From NCBI GenBank assembly GCA_964415525.1, contig CAYQAS010000142.1, positions 1 to 9,523 of the forward strand: DNA of 9,523 bases, written 5' to 3'. Made by a program: the position numbers and the translations under genes. Below are positions 1 through 6,996 of this stretch, piece by piece. Position 1 is the first letter of the stretch. The number at the start of each line of letters is the position of its first letter. The notes under the pieces are model-generated. The model did not search any database. It had not been told where the DNA came from and worked only from the letters and a program-made list of their open reading frames with translations. Source of the DNA: CAZPUI01 sp964415525. GTDB taxonomy: Bacteria > Acidobacteriota > Holophagae > Holophagales > Holophagaceae.

Positions 1-435
1 GCCACCAAGGCTGCCGTGGAAGACGGCATCGTGGCGGGCGGCGGTGTTGCGCTGATCCGCTCCCTGGCCAAGCTGGAGCTCCTGCAGCTCAAGGGCGACC
101 AGGCCACCGGCGTCGAGATCATCAAGAAGGCGCTCGTCGAGCCCGCCAAGCAGATCGCCGCCAACGCTGGCGTCGAGGGCTCTGTGATCGTGAACCGCAT
201 CCGCGAGGAGAGCGGTAACTTCGGCTACAACGCCGCCACCAACGAATACGGCGACATGGTGGCCTTCGGCGTCATCGATCCCGCCAAGGTGACCAAGAGC
301 GCGCTCCTGAACGCCGCCTCCGTGGCCAGCATGATGCTGACCACCGAAGCCGTGATCTGCGAGATCCCCGAGCCCAAGGCTCCGATGGGCGGTGCGCCGG
401 GCATGGAAGGCATGGGCGGCATGGGCGACTTCTAA
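1..435 (+). CDS. groEL: Chaperonin GroEL (60 kDa, Hsp60), C-terminal 144 residues, 5' end outside window
   Basis: This is the C-terminal part of the group I chaperonin that forms the double heptameric ring and folds proteins in an ATP-driven cycle with GroES in the cytoplasm. The open frame runs from base 1 (residues ATKAAVEDGIVAGGG) without a start, so the gene is cut by the window edge. By comparison with E. coli GroEL the window begins a few residues after the catalytic aspartate D398. The glycine triplet after IVAG, the FGYNAAT segment and the IDPAKVTKSAL segment with the nucleotide-contacting aspartate are all present. The protein ends in the flexible methionine/glycine-rich tail (GMEGMGGMGDF) typical of GroEL. 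A perfect hairpin follows the TAA stop closely, so groEL is probably the last gene of its operon (usually groES-groEL). The identification is certain; which groEL paralogue it is cannot be told. Confidence 0.97.
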   Translation, partial: ATKAAVEDGIVAGGGVALIRSLAKLELLQLKGDQATGVEIIKKALVEPAKQIAANAGVEGSVIVNRIREESGNFGYNAATNEYGDMVAFGVIDPAKVTKSALLNAASVASMMLTTEAVICEIPEPKAPMGGAPGMEGMGGMGDF

Positions 436-452
436 GTCGAACACCGCTTGAT

Positions 453-486
453 ATGAAGGGGCCCCGGGAAACCGGGGCCCCTTCAT
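453..486 (+). terminator. Terminator-like hairpin after groEL
   Basis: A perfect 15-bp stem (453-467 pairing with 472-486, arms ATGAAGGGGCCCCGG and CCGGGGCCCCTTCAT) closes on a GAAA tetraloop at 468-471. It starts 17 bases after the groEL stop. An A-T pair (451/488) and a G-T wobble (452/487) can extend it. There is no run of T afterwards, so it is not a textbook intrinsic terminator; it may stop transcription by itself, protect the mRNA 3' end, or act with Rho. Confidence 0.75.
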
Positions 487-1121
487 GTCCAGAAGGCGGA
501 ATCAATGGGTGAAGGGCCACAGTGCCCATCCTTTGGAAATCGCGATCAGGCCCTGGGGGGCTGGGACCTCGGTTGCTGTACGCCACAGGGAAACAAGAAG
601 GGCACCAGCGGATGAACGGCTTCGGCCTCCCATGGCAGCGCGGGCTTCACGCTGCCTTCACGTGGAGGCACCAACCTGGAGGGGCCCGCTTGAGGAGATC
701 CCACATGTGGCTGCAACCGCCTCTGCCGCCCACAGCCCCGCTCCCGGCCATGGTGCAGCTCATCGACGACGCGGCCCTCCAGAGAATGGGGTACGTGCTG
801 AAGTTGCCCCCTCCCCCTCTCCCTTCACCGAGACGAGCCGCATCTCAACCGACGCCCCTCCCGGGGGATCGACCCCACCGCCGCCGGAGCCACCGCATAT
901 CCGACAGCCTTTTAAGGTGTCTGGTGGCAGGGGTGGTTGCGAGCAAAGGAGGCCGGGTGGATCCAGCATGGTTCGGGGGGACGGATTCCAGCAGGCGGTA
1001 GGGCGCCGTCCCCTCGGTCTTGGTCCTCAGTTCTGATGGGATGGAACGGTAGAATGGTGGTTTGCCTTCGATGGCGGATCAGGCATCCAAGCCTGAGAAA
1101 CGCCTTTGTGGAGATGCCGCC
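487..1121. other. Intergenic region between groEL and miaB with no supported gene
   Basis: Frames are open in several directions here, but their translations are rich in proline, arginine and glycine and look like readings of GC-rich noncoding DNA. None has a recognisable domain or a convincing ribosome binding site. Visible structure: a perfect 7-bp hairpin at 634-656 (GGCAGCG/CGCTGCC, 9-base loop), a 10-bp palindrome CCACATGTGG at 701-710, and a 20-base pure pyrimidine tract at 807-826. A short stretch starting at ATG 750 reads MVQLIDDAALQRMGYVLKL, which looks protein-like but then runs into proline repeats; it could be a gene remnant. A -10-like TAGAAT lies at 1050-1055 without a clear -35. 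The miaB promoter presumably lies in the last part of this stretch. Confidence 0.5.
1110..1113 (+). promoter_or_regulatory. Ribosome binding site deciding the miaB start
   Basis: GGAG (within GTGGAG) lies 8 bases before TTG 1122. The upstream candidates ATG 1071 and TTG 1062 have only a weak GGTGG before them, and the extra residues they would add are not typical of MiaB. Confidence 0.6.
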
Positions 1122-2435
1122 TTGAAGTACTACATCGAGACCTGGGGATGCCAGATGAACGACCACGACAGCGAAAAGCTGGCGGGTGTTCTGCGGGAAG
1201 AAGGCCACGAACCGGTGGAATCCATGGATGAGGCGGAGTTGGTGCTGCTGAACACCTGCTCCATCCGCGAGAAGGCGGTGCAGAAGGTCTATTCGGAACT
1301 GGGGCGGCTGCGGCAGGTGAAGCAGGTGCGGCCGCTGATGGTGGGCGTGGCGGGCTGCATGGCGCAGCAGGATCAGGACGGCATCTTCAAGCGGGCACCT
1401 CACACGGACTTTGTCATGGGCACCAAGGCCACGGCCCAGTTGCCTTCGCTCATCGCGCGGGCTCTGGCGGGCGAGCGCAAGGTGATCGATACGGCGGACT
1501 ACCCGGACCACCACCTGTGGCCCGCGGAGGTCATGCAGCGCCGGTCCACCGCCAAGGCGCTGGTCACGATCATGGAGGGCTGCAGCCACGCCTGCACCTA
1601 CTGCGTGGTACCCAGCACCCGCGGTCCCGAGCGGTCCCGGCCCTTCGAGGACATCCTCGATGAAATCAGGCACCTGGTGGACGAGGCGGGCTTCCGGGAG
1701 ATCGAGCTGCTCGGCCAGAACGTGAACAGCTACGACGGCGGCTGCACGTTTGCGGAACTGCTCCGAAAGGTGTCCGAGATCGATGGCGTGGAGTGGATTC
1801 GCTTCACGACGAGCCATCCCATGAACTTCACGCAGGCCCTGGCCCGGGAGCTGGCGACGAACCCGAAGGTGGCGCCTTTCCTGCACCTGCCCATCCAGAG
1901 CGGCAGCGACCGCATCCTGCGGCGCATGCGTCGGGATTACACCTACGCCGAATATGTCGAGCGCCTCGGCTTCCTCGGTGAGGCGCGGGAGCGGATCGCC
2001 CTCAGCACGGACTTCATCGTGGGCTTCCCCGGCGAGACGGATGAGGACTTTGAGGCCAGCATGCGGGCGCTGGAAGAGATGCGCTACGACACCTCCTTCA
2101 GCTTCCTCTACAGTCCCAGGCCCGGAACCTCCGCCTTGCGGTATCCCGATTCAGACGGGGTGGATCATGCCGTGTCTCTGGAGCGGCTGACGCGTCTCCA
2201 GGCTCGCCAGAACGAACTGACCCTGGCGTCCCACGAAGCCTTTGTGGGGCGAACGGTGGATGTGCGGGTGGAGAGCCGTGAACCCGCAGAGGCCGGCCAC
2301 TGGATGGCGCGCACCGGGGAGTGGGTGAATGTGCGCCTGCGCGTCGGGGAGGGGCGGGAGCTGCCTTTTGGACGGCTGGTACAGGCCCGTATCACCCAGG
2401 CGGGTCCGCATTTCGTGAGCGCCGAACTGGCCTGA
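1122..2435 (+). CDS. miaB: tRNA-2-methylthio-N6-dimethylallyladenosine synthase MiaB
   Basis: MiaB is a cytoplasmic radical-SAM enzyme with two iron-sulfur clusters that adds a methylthio group to C2 of N6-isopentenyladenosine at position 37 of tRNAs reading UNN codons. Numbered from TTG 1122 the protein has 437 residues, within the usual 430-475. The N-terminal methylthiotransferase domain carries the auxiliary-cluster cysteines C10 (ETWGCQMN), C46 (LNTCSIREKA) and C79 (AGCM). The radical-SAM motif CxxxCxxC is C154, C158 and C161 (EGCSHACTYCVVP). LGQNVNSY, FTTSHP, LHLPIQSGS and STDFIVGFPGET follow, and a C-terminal TRAM domain occupies about 373-437. ETWGCQMNDHDSE at the N terminus points to MiaB rather than the paralogues RimO or MtaB. 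The TTG start is preferred because of the GGAG 8 bases upstream; ATG 1071 would add 17 residues. The gene stands alone, flanked by noncoding DNA. Its substrate is made by MiaA, not in view. Confidence 0.96.
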   Translation: MKYYIETWGCQMNDHDSEKLAGVLREEGHEPVESMDEAELVLLNTCSIREKAVQKVYSELGRLRQVKQVRPLMVGVAGCMAQQDQDGIFKRAPHTDFVMGTKATAQLPSLIARALAGERKVIDTADYPDHHLWPAEVMQRRSTAKALVTIMEGCSHACTYCVVPSTRGPERSRPFEDILDEIRHLVDEAGFREIELLGQNVNSYDGGCTFAELLRKVSEIDGVEWIRFTTSHPMNFTQALARELATNPKVAPFLHLPIQSGSDRILRRMRRDYTYAEYVERLGFLGEARERIALSTDFIVGFPGETDEDFEASMRALEEMRYDTSFSFLYSPRPGTSALRYPDSDGVDHAVSLERLTRLQARQNELTLASHEAFVGRTVDVRVESREPAEAGHWMARTGEWVNVRLRVGEGRELPFGRLVQARITQAGPHFVSAELA

Positions 2436-2452
2436 GGATTCCCTTGATTAAG

Positions 2453-2482
2453 CGATCCCGGAGGGCATGACCTTCGGGGTCG
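2453..2482 (+). terminator. Terminator-like hairpin after miaB
   Basis: CGATCCCGGAGG (2453-2464) pairs with CCTTCGGGGTCG (2471-2482) as a 12-bp stem including two G-U wobbles, with a 6-base loop GCATGA. It begins 18 bases after the miaB stop, the right place for transcription termination. No T-run follows, so the mechanism is uncertain. Confidence 0.6.
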
Positions 2483-2487
2483 CACTG

Positions 2488-2529
2488 CGTACAAAGGGAC
2501 GACTGAATCTGGCGACCGTCTGTTGTACG
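2488..2529. repeat. Inverted repeat CGTACAA ... TTGTACG
   Basis: Seven-base arms (2488-2494 and 2523-2529) pair perfectly. Inside them GACG (2498-2501) can pair with CGTC (2517-2520), giving a two-tier stem with a small internal loop. It lies only 5 bases beyond the preceding hairpin. It could be a second part of the miaB 3' structure, a structured RNA or a protein-binding site; nothing in the sequence decides between these. Confidence 0.4.
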
Positions 2530-2714
2530 GCCAAGCTGGTGCGCCGAAACAGGGCTGGCTGGCGTCGCCTCCACCCACGGGCGGCCATTCGAGCTTTTCC
2601 ATTGCATTCCATGCCGATGTCGAGGCGGTGTCTTTGGAATGTACCGCGGAGCAAAGCACTGTGCTCATGGCAGCATTATGATGGTACAAATAGCTGAATA
2701 AGACAGAACAATAA

Positions 2715-2744
2715 TTGAAAACAGAGATCTTATAAAATTATTAA
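2715..2744 (+). promoter_or_regulatory. Candidate promoter for the outer-membrane cluster
   Basis: The segment from about 2670 to 2760 is the most AT-rich in the window. A -35-like TTGAAA (2715-2720) is followed 18 bases later by TATTAA (2739-2744), which matches the -10 consensus at four of six positions. Other -10-like hexamers lie nearby (TATGAT at 2677-2682, TAAAAT at 2733-2738) but without a well-spaced -35. That a promoter lies in this segment is fairly likely; the exact hexamers are a guess. Confidence 0.35.
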
Positions 2745-2768
2745 CTCGTCTGTTGATAGGTCGCTTGA

Positions 2769-2804
2769 GGGACACGAGACTTGATTGTCCGAACATAGGG
2801 ACAA
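2769..2804 (+). promoter_or_regulatory. Leader with two mutually exclusive small hairpins
   Basis: GGGACA occurs twice (2769-2774 and 2798-2803) around a complementary TTGTCC at 2785-2790. The middle segment can pair with the upstream copy (TGTCC with GGACA, 5 bp) or with the downstream copy (TTGTCC with GGACAA, 6 bp, 8-base loop), but not both. The stems are short, so this may be chance; alternatively it is a small switch or an operator with repeated half-sites. Confidence 0.3.
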
Positions 2805-2844
2805 CACCGCACCCCAACCCTCCTCACGCCCACCATCTCTCCAT

Positions 2845-2850
2845 AGGAGA
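2845..2850 (+). promoter_or_regulatory. Ribosome binding site of the first outer-membrane gene
   Basis: AGGAGA lies 7 bases before ATG 2858. This fixes the start there, directly before a signal peptide, although the same frame stays open upstream as far as 2753. Confidence 0.85.
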
Positions 2851-2857
2851 TAAGGCT

Positions 2858-3634
2858 ATGTCGCTTCGCTTTTCCCCGAGGATCCTCCACGGGTTGCTGC
2901 TCACGGCGCTCCTGCCCCTCCAGGCGGAGGAGCCCTTCTTCACCAAGGACCTCAAGGTGCGCATGGGCTATGCGCCGAGCACCCAGGACCAGCTGAACAA
3001 CGCGACCCAGGGCTTTGGCCTGAATCTGGGTTTCGGGACCACCCTGGGGCGGCTCGGTGTGGAGTTTGGCTACTCCAACAAGAGCGGCGATCAGTTCCAG
3101 AAGCCCGTGTTCACGACGGTTCCCGGAGGGCTCTCGCCCGTGGCCGACGCCGCCAAGATCGGTGACAGCCGCCGCAACAGCGTCGAGGGCTTCTCCGTGC
3201 GCGTCTCCCTGCAGCGGGAGATCAATGCGGCCTGGCGCTGGCAGGCCGGCCTCATGCTGGGCGGGACTCGCTTCAAGCATGAATACGTGGGGGACGTCTC
3301 CTCCGTGGACTGGAATGGGGCCAACGAGCACAGCTGGCGCGACTTCTATCACGGCACGCCCGTGGAGAGTGGCCTGAGTGTGAGCCCCTACGCGGGCGTG
3401 TCCGTGAAGCTGAGCAGCCGCTCCAGCTTCGAGATCAATGCGCTGCTCTTCAACTACAAGGCCCTGGACTACATCCACAAGCCTGGAACCGGAACGTATG
3501 CCTTCCACGATGAGCACCCGGACGAACACACCACCGGTCGGCTCGGGCTCGTGAACCGCTTCCCGATGGACACGCTGGAGAAGAAGTCCCGAATCCAGCC
3601 CCACATCGAGTTCGCCTACGTCTTCCATTTCTAG
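2858..3634 (+). CDS. Small outer-membrane beta-barrel protein, hypothetical (first of cluster)
   Basis: A 258-residue secreted protein that I cannot place in a named family. Residues 1-23 form a signal peptide: a basic start (SLRFSPR), a leucine-rich core (LLLTALLP) and a likely cleavage after LQA-23. The mature part shows alternating hydrophobic/polar stretches typical of beta strands (GFGLNLGFGTTLGRLGVEFGY; SGLSVSPYAGVSVKL; SFEINALLFNY) and ends in an aromatic strand with C-terminal phenylalanine (IEFAYVFHF), the usual signal for insertion by the BAM machinery. A barrel of about eight to ten strands in the outer membrane is inferred. The gene heads a cluster with the TonB-dependent receptor 30 bases downstream and resembles the third gene in overall plan. 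A role as accessory porin or receptor partner is a guess. The start is supported by AGGAGA with a 7-base spacer. Confidence 0.8.
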   Translation: MSLRFSPRILHGLLLTALLPLQAEEPFFTKDLKVRMGYAPSTQDQLNNATQGFGLNLGFGTTLGRLGVEFGYSNKSGDQFQKPVFTTVPGGLSPVADAAKIGDSRRNSVEGFSVRVSLQREINAAWRWQAGLMLGGTRFKHEYVGDVSSVDWNGANEHSWRDFYHGTPVESGLSVSPYAGVSVKLSSRSSFEINALLFNYKALDYIHKPGTGTYAFHDEHPDEHTTGRLGLVNRFPMDTLEKKSRIQPHIEFAYVFHF

Positions 3635-3653
3635 TTCCAGGTTCCAGCTGCAC

Positions 3654-3657
3654 GGAG
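3654..3657 (+). promoter_or_regulatory. Ribosome binding site deciding the receptor start
   Basis: GGAG ends 7 bases before ATG 3665 but only 1 base before ATG 3659. The second ATG is therefore the likely start, and the protein begins MNFRNALHL. Confidence 0.65.
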
Positions 3658-3664
3658 CATGTCC

Positions 3665-6600
3665 ATGAACTTCCGTAATGCCTTGCACCTCTCCACCGTG
3701 GCGGTCCTTCTCGCCGGTGGCGGCTCCCTGGTGGCCCAGGTCACCACCGGCGCCATTCACGGCAAGATCGTCACTGCCGATGGCCGCCCCGTCCAGGGCG
3801 CCCGCATCAGCCTCGAAAGCTCCGCCCTCTTCCAGGGCCGAGTGCTCACCACCGATGCCAAGGGCGAATACCGCGCCCAGTTGCTGCCGGTGGGCAACTA
3901 CCTGATCAAAGTCAGCGCCTCCGGTTTCCTCGGCAAGTCCGTTTCGGATTTCCGCGTGGGTGTCGGCACGAACCTGAACCTCGACTTCCAGCTCAAGCCC
4001 CAGCAGGAGCAGGGCACCGTGGTGGAGGTGGTCGCGACCTCCGGCCAGGAGAGCCTGGTGGAGGACAAGGTCAGCGTCAACTTCTCTGGCGAGGACCTTC
4101 AAAAGCTTCCTACCAACCGTTCCTTCGGCGGTGCGCTGGCCCTCAGCCCTGGTGTGGTCACGGATAACCGTGGCCAAGCCAGCATCCGCGGCGGCAATAC
4201 AGGCGGTTTCTCCACGACCATCTACCGCGTGGACGGCATCGATGTGACCGACCAGGGCGGTTCGGGCCAGCCGGACGCGCCCGGCAAGTACCGTCTCTAC
4301 GAGCCCCTGCCGGACTCCATCGAGGATGTCCAGGTGGTGCTCGCCGCGCTGAACGCGCGCTACGGCCGCACCCAGGGCGGCTCCGTCAACATCGTCACCC
4401 GCAGCGGCTCGAACGACTTCGCCGGCACGATCCGCGCGACCATGAACCGCCCCTCCTGGACCGGCAACCTCTCCCAGGGCGCCGTGGACGGCAACCTGTC
4501 CCAGTCCGAGAACCACGCGGTGGACAGCCTCAGCCGCTGGACGGACATCACGGTGAGCGGCCCCATCATCAAGGACCGCCTCTGGTTCTACATGGGCACC
4601 CGCCTGCAGCCCAAGAACGCTGGCGTCGCCACCCTGGGCTGGAACGGTCATGCCGACGACGAGCACATGACGCCCCTGTCTGACATTCCGCTCTATTCCA
4701 CGGGGACGTTCGGCAAGTATGCCGATGTGGACGCCGTGCTCAAGGGCGAACACGGCCTGCCAGCGGGCTTCCGCCAGTACAGCCTCATCCAGGACACGGA
4801 CTGGGGCAAGACCATCGCCGCCGATACCAAGTACACCAAATACGAGGGCAAGCTCACGGGCCTGATTTCGGCGAACCACACCCTCAGCATGACGTACCTG
4901 TTCGACAAGGCGATCATCGGGGGCCGCTCCGGTGAGCGCTCCGATGGCACCTTCACCCTGAACAAGGAGTTCATGGGTGACAACATCGACACCACCAAGG
5001 CCTGGACGCTGAACTGGAACGGCGCCATCGGCGACAAGTGGTTCGTCGAGGCCCGCCTGTTCCGTAGCCGCCTGGAGCAGGAGGACGTGATCGGGCCCAC
5101 CACGTACCCGTATTTCGTTCAGTCCTACCTGAACACGGGTGACCCCAATGTCCGGATCACCCAGACCACGGGCAACCAGCAGCAGTGGGAAGGCCCCACC
5201 ACCTGGTACGGCCCGTTCTTCAACCGCCGTGCCTCGGGTTCCCTCACGCCGGCCATCCGCGGCAATGACTCGTTCAACATCAACCTCCACAGCATCCAGG
5301 AGGCCGCCGGTCAGCACGAACTCGACTTCGGCTACGAGCAGTTCCAGTCGGTGTTCCAGTACGGCCGTGAGCGCCAGGGGAACATGGGGTTCTGGGTGGG
5401 CGGCATGATCTACAACCCCACCGCCAAGGACTACCTCTACCCGACGTTCTACACCTCCCAGCATGGGCTGGATGCCTTCCTGGATGACGGTGCGGACACC
5501 TACCAGCAGTACTGGGATCCCATGCGTGGCCCCGGTGCCCACGTGGAGCGCTACTGGGCGGGTGCGGGCACGTCCAAGAACAAGAGCCGGGCCTTCTGGT
5601 TCAACGACACGTGGACGCTGAATCCCAACGTGAACCTGCTGGCGGGCATCCGCCTGAACAAGTTCAACCTCTACGACACCGATGGCAGCGAGCGCGCCAA
5701 CCTCTCCATCGCGGAGCCGCGCCTTCAGCTGAAGTGGAACCCCGATGGCAAGGGCGCTGAGATCTACAGCATCTCCGTCGCCAAGCTCGCCAGCGCCTAC
5801 GGCGATGAGATGGCGGCTGGCTTCCGCTCCAACGGCTGGTATCTCCGCACCGTCCACCCCTGGAAGGGCATTGCTGGACAGCCCGCCATCGACACCCCGG
5901 AAGCGGCCCTGGATCCCACCTTCGGTGTCCGCTGGGTGGACTACAAGACCCTCACGGACGTGAACAACTACGGCGCTCCCAGCAAGCTGCTGGATCAGCG
6001 CTACACCTACCAGACGAAGGGGCTGCAGGTTCCCTACGCGATGGAATACGCCCTGGGCTACACCCGCAACTATGAGACGGGCAACATCCGGATCAACGCG
6101 GTGCAGCGCACCTACCAGAAGGAGTGGGTCTCCTTCGTCCACGACTGGGGCTACGACAAGTTCAGCTTCATTCAGGATCCCAGCGGGCAGGGCGCTCCCG
6201 AGGCCTTCACCCAGAACATCTATTGGCTGAATTCCAAGTTCGACAAGGTCTACCGCAGCCTTGAGCTGGCTTGGCAGGAGAACCTCTCCTCCCGCCTCAG
6301 CTTCGGCGGCAACATGACCTGGGCCCGCATGACCGGCCGCAACAACATGGACTACTACAACTACGAGTTGGTCAAGAAGGCCTCTGGAGTTGCGGAGTCC
6401 GAATACGCGCCGGAAGGCCTGCTCAGCGATGACCTGACGGCCCAGGCCTGGCTGACCTACACCCACCCCGTGGGCAAGGGCAACTTCTCCGTCAGCGCCC
6501 GTGGCAATTACTACCGGGCCGGCGTGCGCAGCCTGCGCAGCATGTCGGACATGAGCCTGCCTGACATCCTCGATCCCCACACGGGCGACAACATGGGGGC

Positions 6601-6973
6601 GAGCGTGAACACGGACAACACGGGACCGTGGGACGACAACTTCGCTCGCATGATGCGCTACTACGGGGGTGTGGGCGGGTACCGCGGCGGCTCCGATTAT
6701 TACAACGTCGATCTGCGCCTGCAGACCCAGATCCCTCTCAAGGGCAAGGTGATGCTCGTGGGCCATATCCAGATCGACAACCTCTTCAACCGCATCCTGC
6801 GCACCACCGTCTACGACTGGGGTGCAGGGGATGAAGGCCGTGGCTGGCCGGATGGCATCGTGGCGGGTGTTCCGCTCAGCACGTTCAGCCGCCCCTGGGG
6901 CTCCACGCCCGACCACAACTACTTCAGTGCCGGACGCCGCTTTGCGGAATTCAGCATCGGCTTGAAGTTCTAG
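3665..6973 (+). CDS. Oar-like TonB-dependent outer-membrane receptor with carboxypeptidase-regulatory-like N-terminal domain
   Basis: A 1102-residue outer-membrane receptor of the kind abundant in Acidobacteriota and related to Oar of Myxococcus. Such receptors use TonB/ExbBD energy to import large or scarce substrates. Residues 1-24 are a signal peptide (cleavage near SLVA-24). About 26-112 form a CarboxypepD_reg beta-sandwich (TTGAIHGKIVTADGRPVQGARISL, ending in LNLDFQL). A TonB-box-like VVEVVA lies near 119-124. The plug spans about 130-250 (ASIRGG, TIYRVDGIDVT, SIEDVQVVLAALNARYGRTQGGSVNIVTRSGSNDF split over several strands). The rest is the barrel, rich in tyrosine and tryptophan, ending FAEFSIGLKF. 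Length is normal for Oar-like receptors. It lies between two small barrel genes (30-base gap before, 23 after), suggesting one transcript. The substrate cannot be read from the sequence; the transporter and kinase downstream make a sugar or glycan possible. No SusD-like partner is present. Confidence 0.94.
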   Translation: MNFRNALHLSTVAVLLAGGGSLVAQVTTGAIHGKIVTADGRPVQGARISLESSALFQGRVLTTDAKGEYRAQLLPVGNYLIKVSASGFLGKSVSDFRVGVGTNLNLDFQLKPQQEQGTVVEVVATSGQESLVEDKVSVNFSGEDLQKLPTNRSFGGALALSPGVVTDNRGQASIRGGNTGGFSTTIYRVDGIDVTDQGGSGQPDAPGKYRLYEPLPDSIEDVQVVLAALNARYGRTQGGSVNIVTRSGSNDFAGTIRATMNRPSWTGNLSQGAVDGNLSQSENHAVDSLSRWTDITVSGPIIKDRLWFYMGTRLQPKNAGVATLGWNGHADDEHMTPLSDIPLYSTGTFGKYADVDAVLKGEHGLPAGFRQYSLIQDTDWGKTIAADTKYTKYEGKLTGLISANHTLSMTYLFDKAIIGGRSGERSDGTFTLNKEFMGDNIDTTKAWTLNWNGAIGDKWFVEARLFRSRLEQEDVIGPTTYPYFVQSYLNTGDPNVRITQTTGNQQQWEGPTTWYGPFFNRRASGSLTPAIRGNDSFNINLHSIQEAAGQHELDFGYEQFQSVFQYGRERQGNMGFWVGGMIYNPTAKDYLYPTFYTSQHGLDAFLDDGADTYQQYWDPMRGPGAHVERYWAGAGTSKNKSRAFWFNDTWTLNPNVNLLAGIRLNKFNLYDTDGSERANLSIAEPRLQLKWNPDGKGAEIYSISVAKLASAYGDEMAAGFRSNGWYLRTVHPWKGIAGQPAIDTPEAALDPTFGVRWVDYKTLTDVNNYGAPSKLLDQRYTYQTKGLQVPYAMEYALGYTRNYETGNIRINAVQRTYQKEWVSFVHDWGYDKFSFIQDPSGQGAPEAFTQNIYWLNSKFDKVYRSLELAWQENLSSRLSFGGNMTWARMTGRNNMDYYNYELVKKASGVAESEYAPEGLLSDDLTAQAWLTYTHPVGKGNFSVSARGNYYRAGVRSLRSMSDMSLPDILDPHTGDNMGASVNTDNTGPWDDNFARMMRYYGGVGGYRGGSDYYNVDLRLQTQIPLKGKVMLVGHIQIDNLFNRILRTTVYDWGAGDEGRGWPDGIVAGVPLSTFSRPWGSTPDHNYFSAGRRFAEFSIGLKF

Positions 6974-6996
6974 CCCTCGGAGACGGAAGGAAACCC

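Larger units (their letters stand above)
2436..2857. other. Structured, partly AT-rich intergenic region upstream of the outer-membrane cluster
   Basis: This 422-base stretch holds no supported gene. The first half, of ordinary base composition, contains the terminator-like hairpin at 2453-2482, an inverted repeat CGTACAA/TTGTACG (2488-2494 and 2523-2529), two direct TTCCAT copies spaced exactly 10 bases apart (2597-2602, 2607-2612) and an inverted TGGAATG (2635-2641). From about 2670 to 2760 it becomes strikingly AT-rich compared with everything else in the window, as expected for a promoter. The last 100 bases look like a 5' untranslated leader with small hairpins, ending in a strong ribosome binding site. 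Confidence 0.6.

Noticed and set aside
807..826. G-quadruplex on the - strand of the pyrimidine tract
   Set aside because: Only three G runs of three or more are present within reach; a standard four-run quadruplex is not formed.
485..1036. Overlapping + strand frames of 183 and 159 codons between groEL and miaB
   Set aside because: Proline/arginine-rich composition, no good ribosome binding site, no recognisable domain; the first one even starts inside the groEL hairpin.
912..1886. A 324-codon - strand frame across the start of miaB
   Set aside because: It is antisense to the well-supported miaB frame and its arginine/histidine-rich translation resembles no protein family I know.
2753..2857. 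Extended N terminus for the first barrel protein
   Set aside because: It would place 35 polar residues before an evident signal peptide, and ATG 2858 has AGGAGA at ideal spacing.
2741..6916. A 1391-codon open frame on the - strand opposite the TonB-dependent receptor
   Set aside because: Its translation is a valine/alanine/glycine/histidine-rich string without domain, signal or ribosome binding site. It mirrors the codon bias of the real gene on the + strand, which has a signal peptide, plug and barrel.
3665..6973. SusC-type polysaccharide receptor
   Set aside because: There is no SusD-like gene downstream, and the N-terminal domain and plug read like the Oar-like receptors of Acidobacteriota rather than Bacteroidetes SusC.
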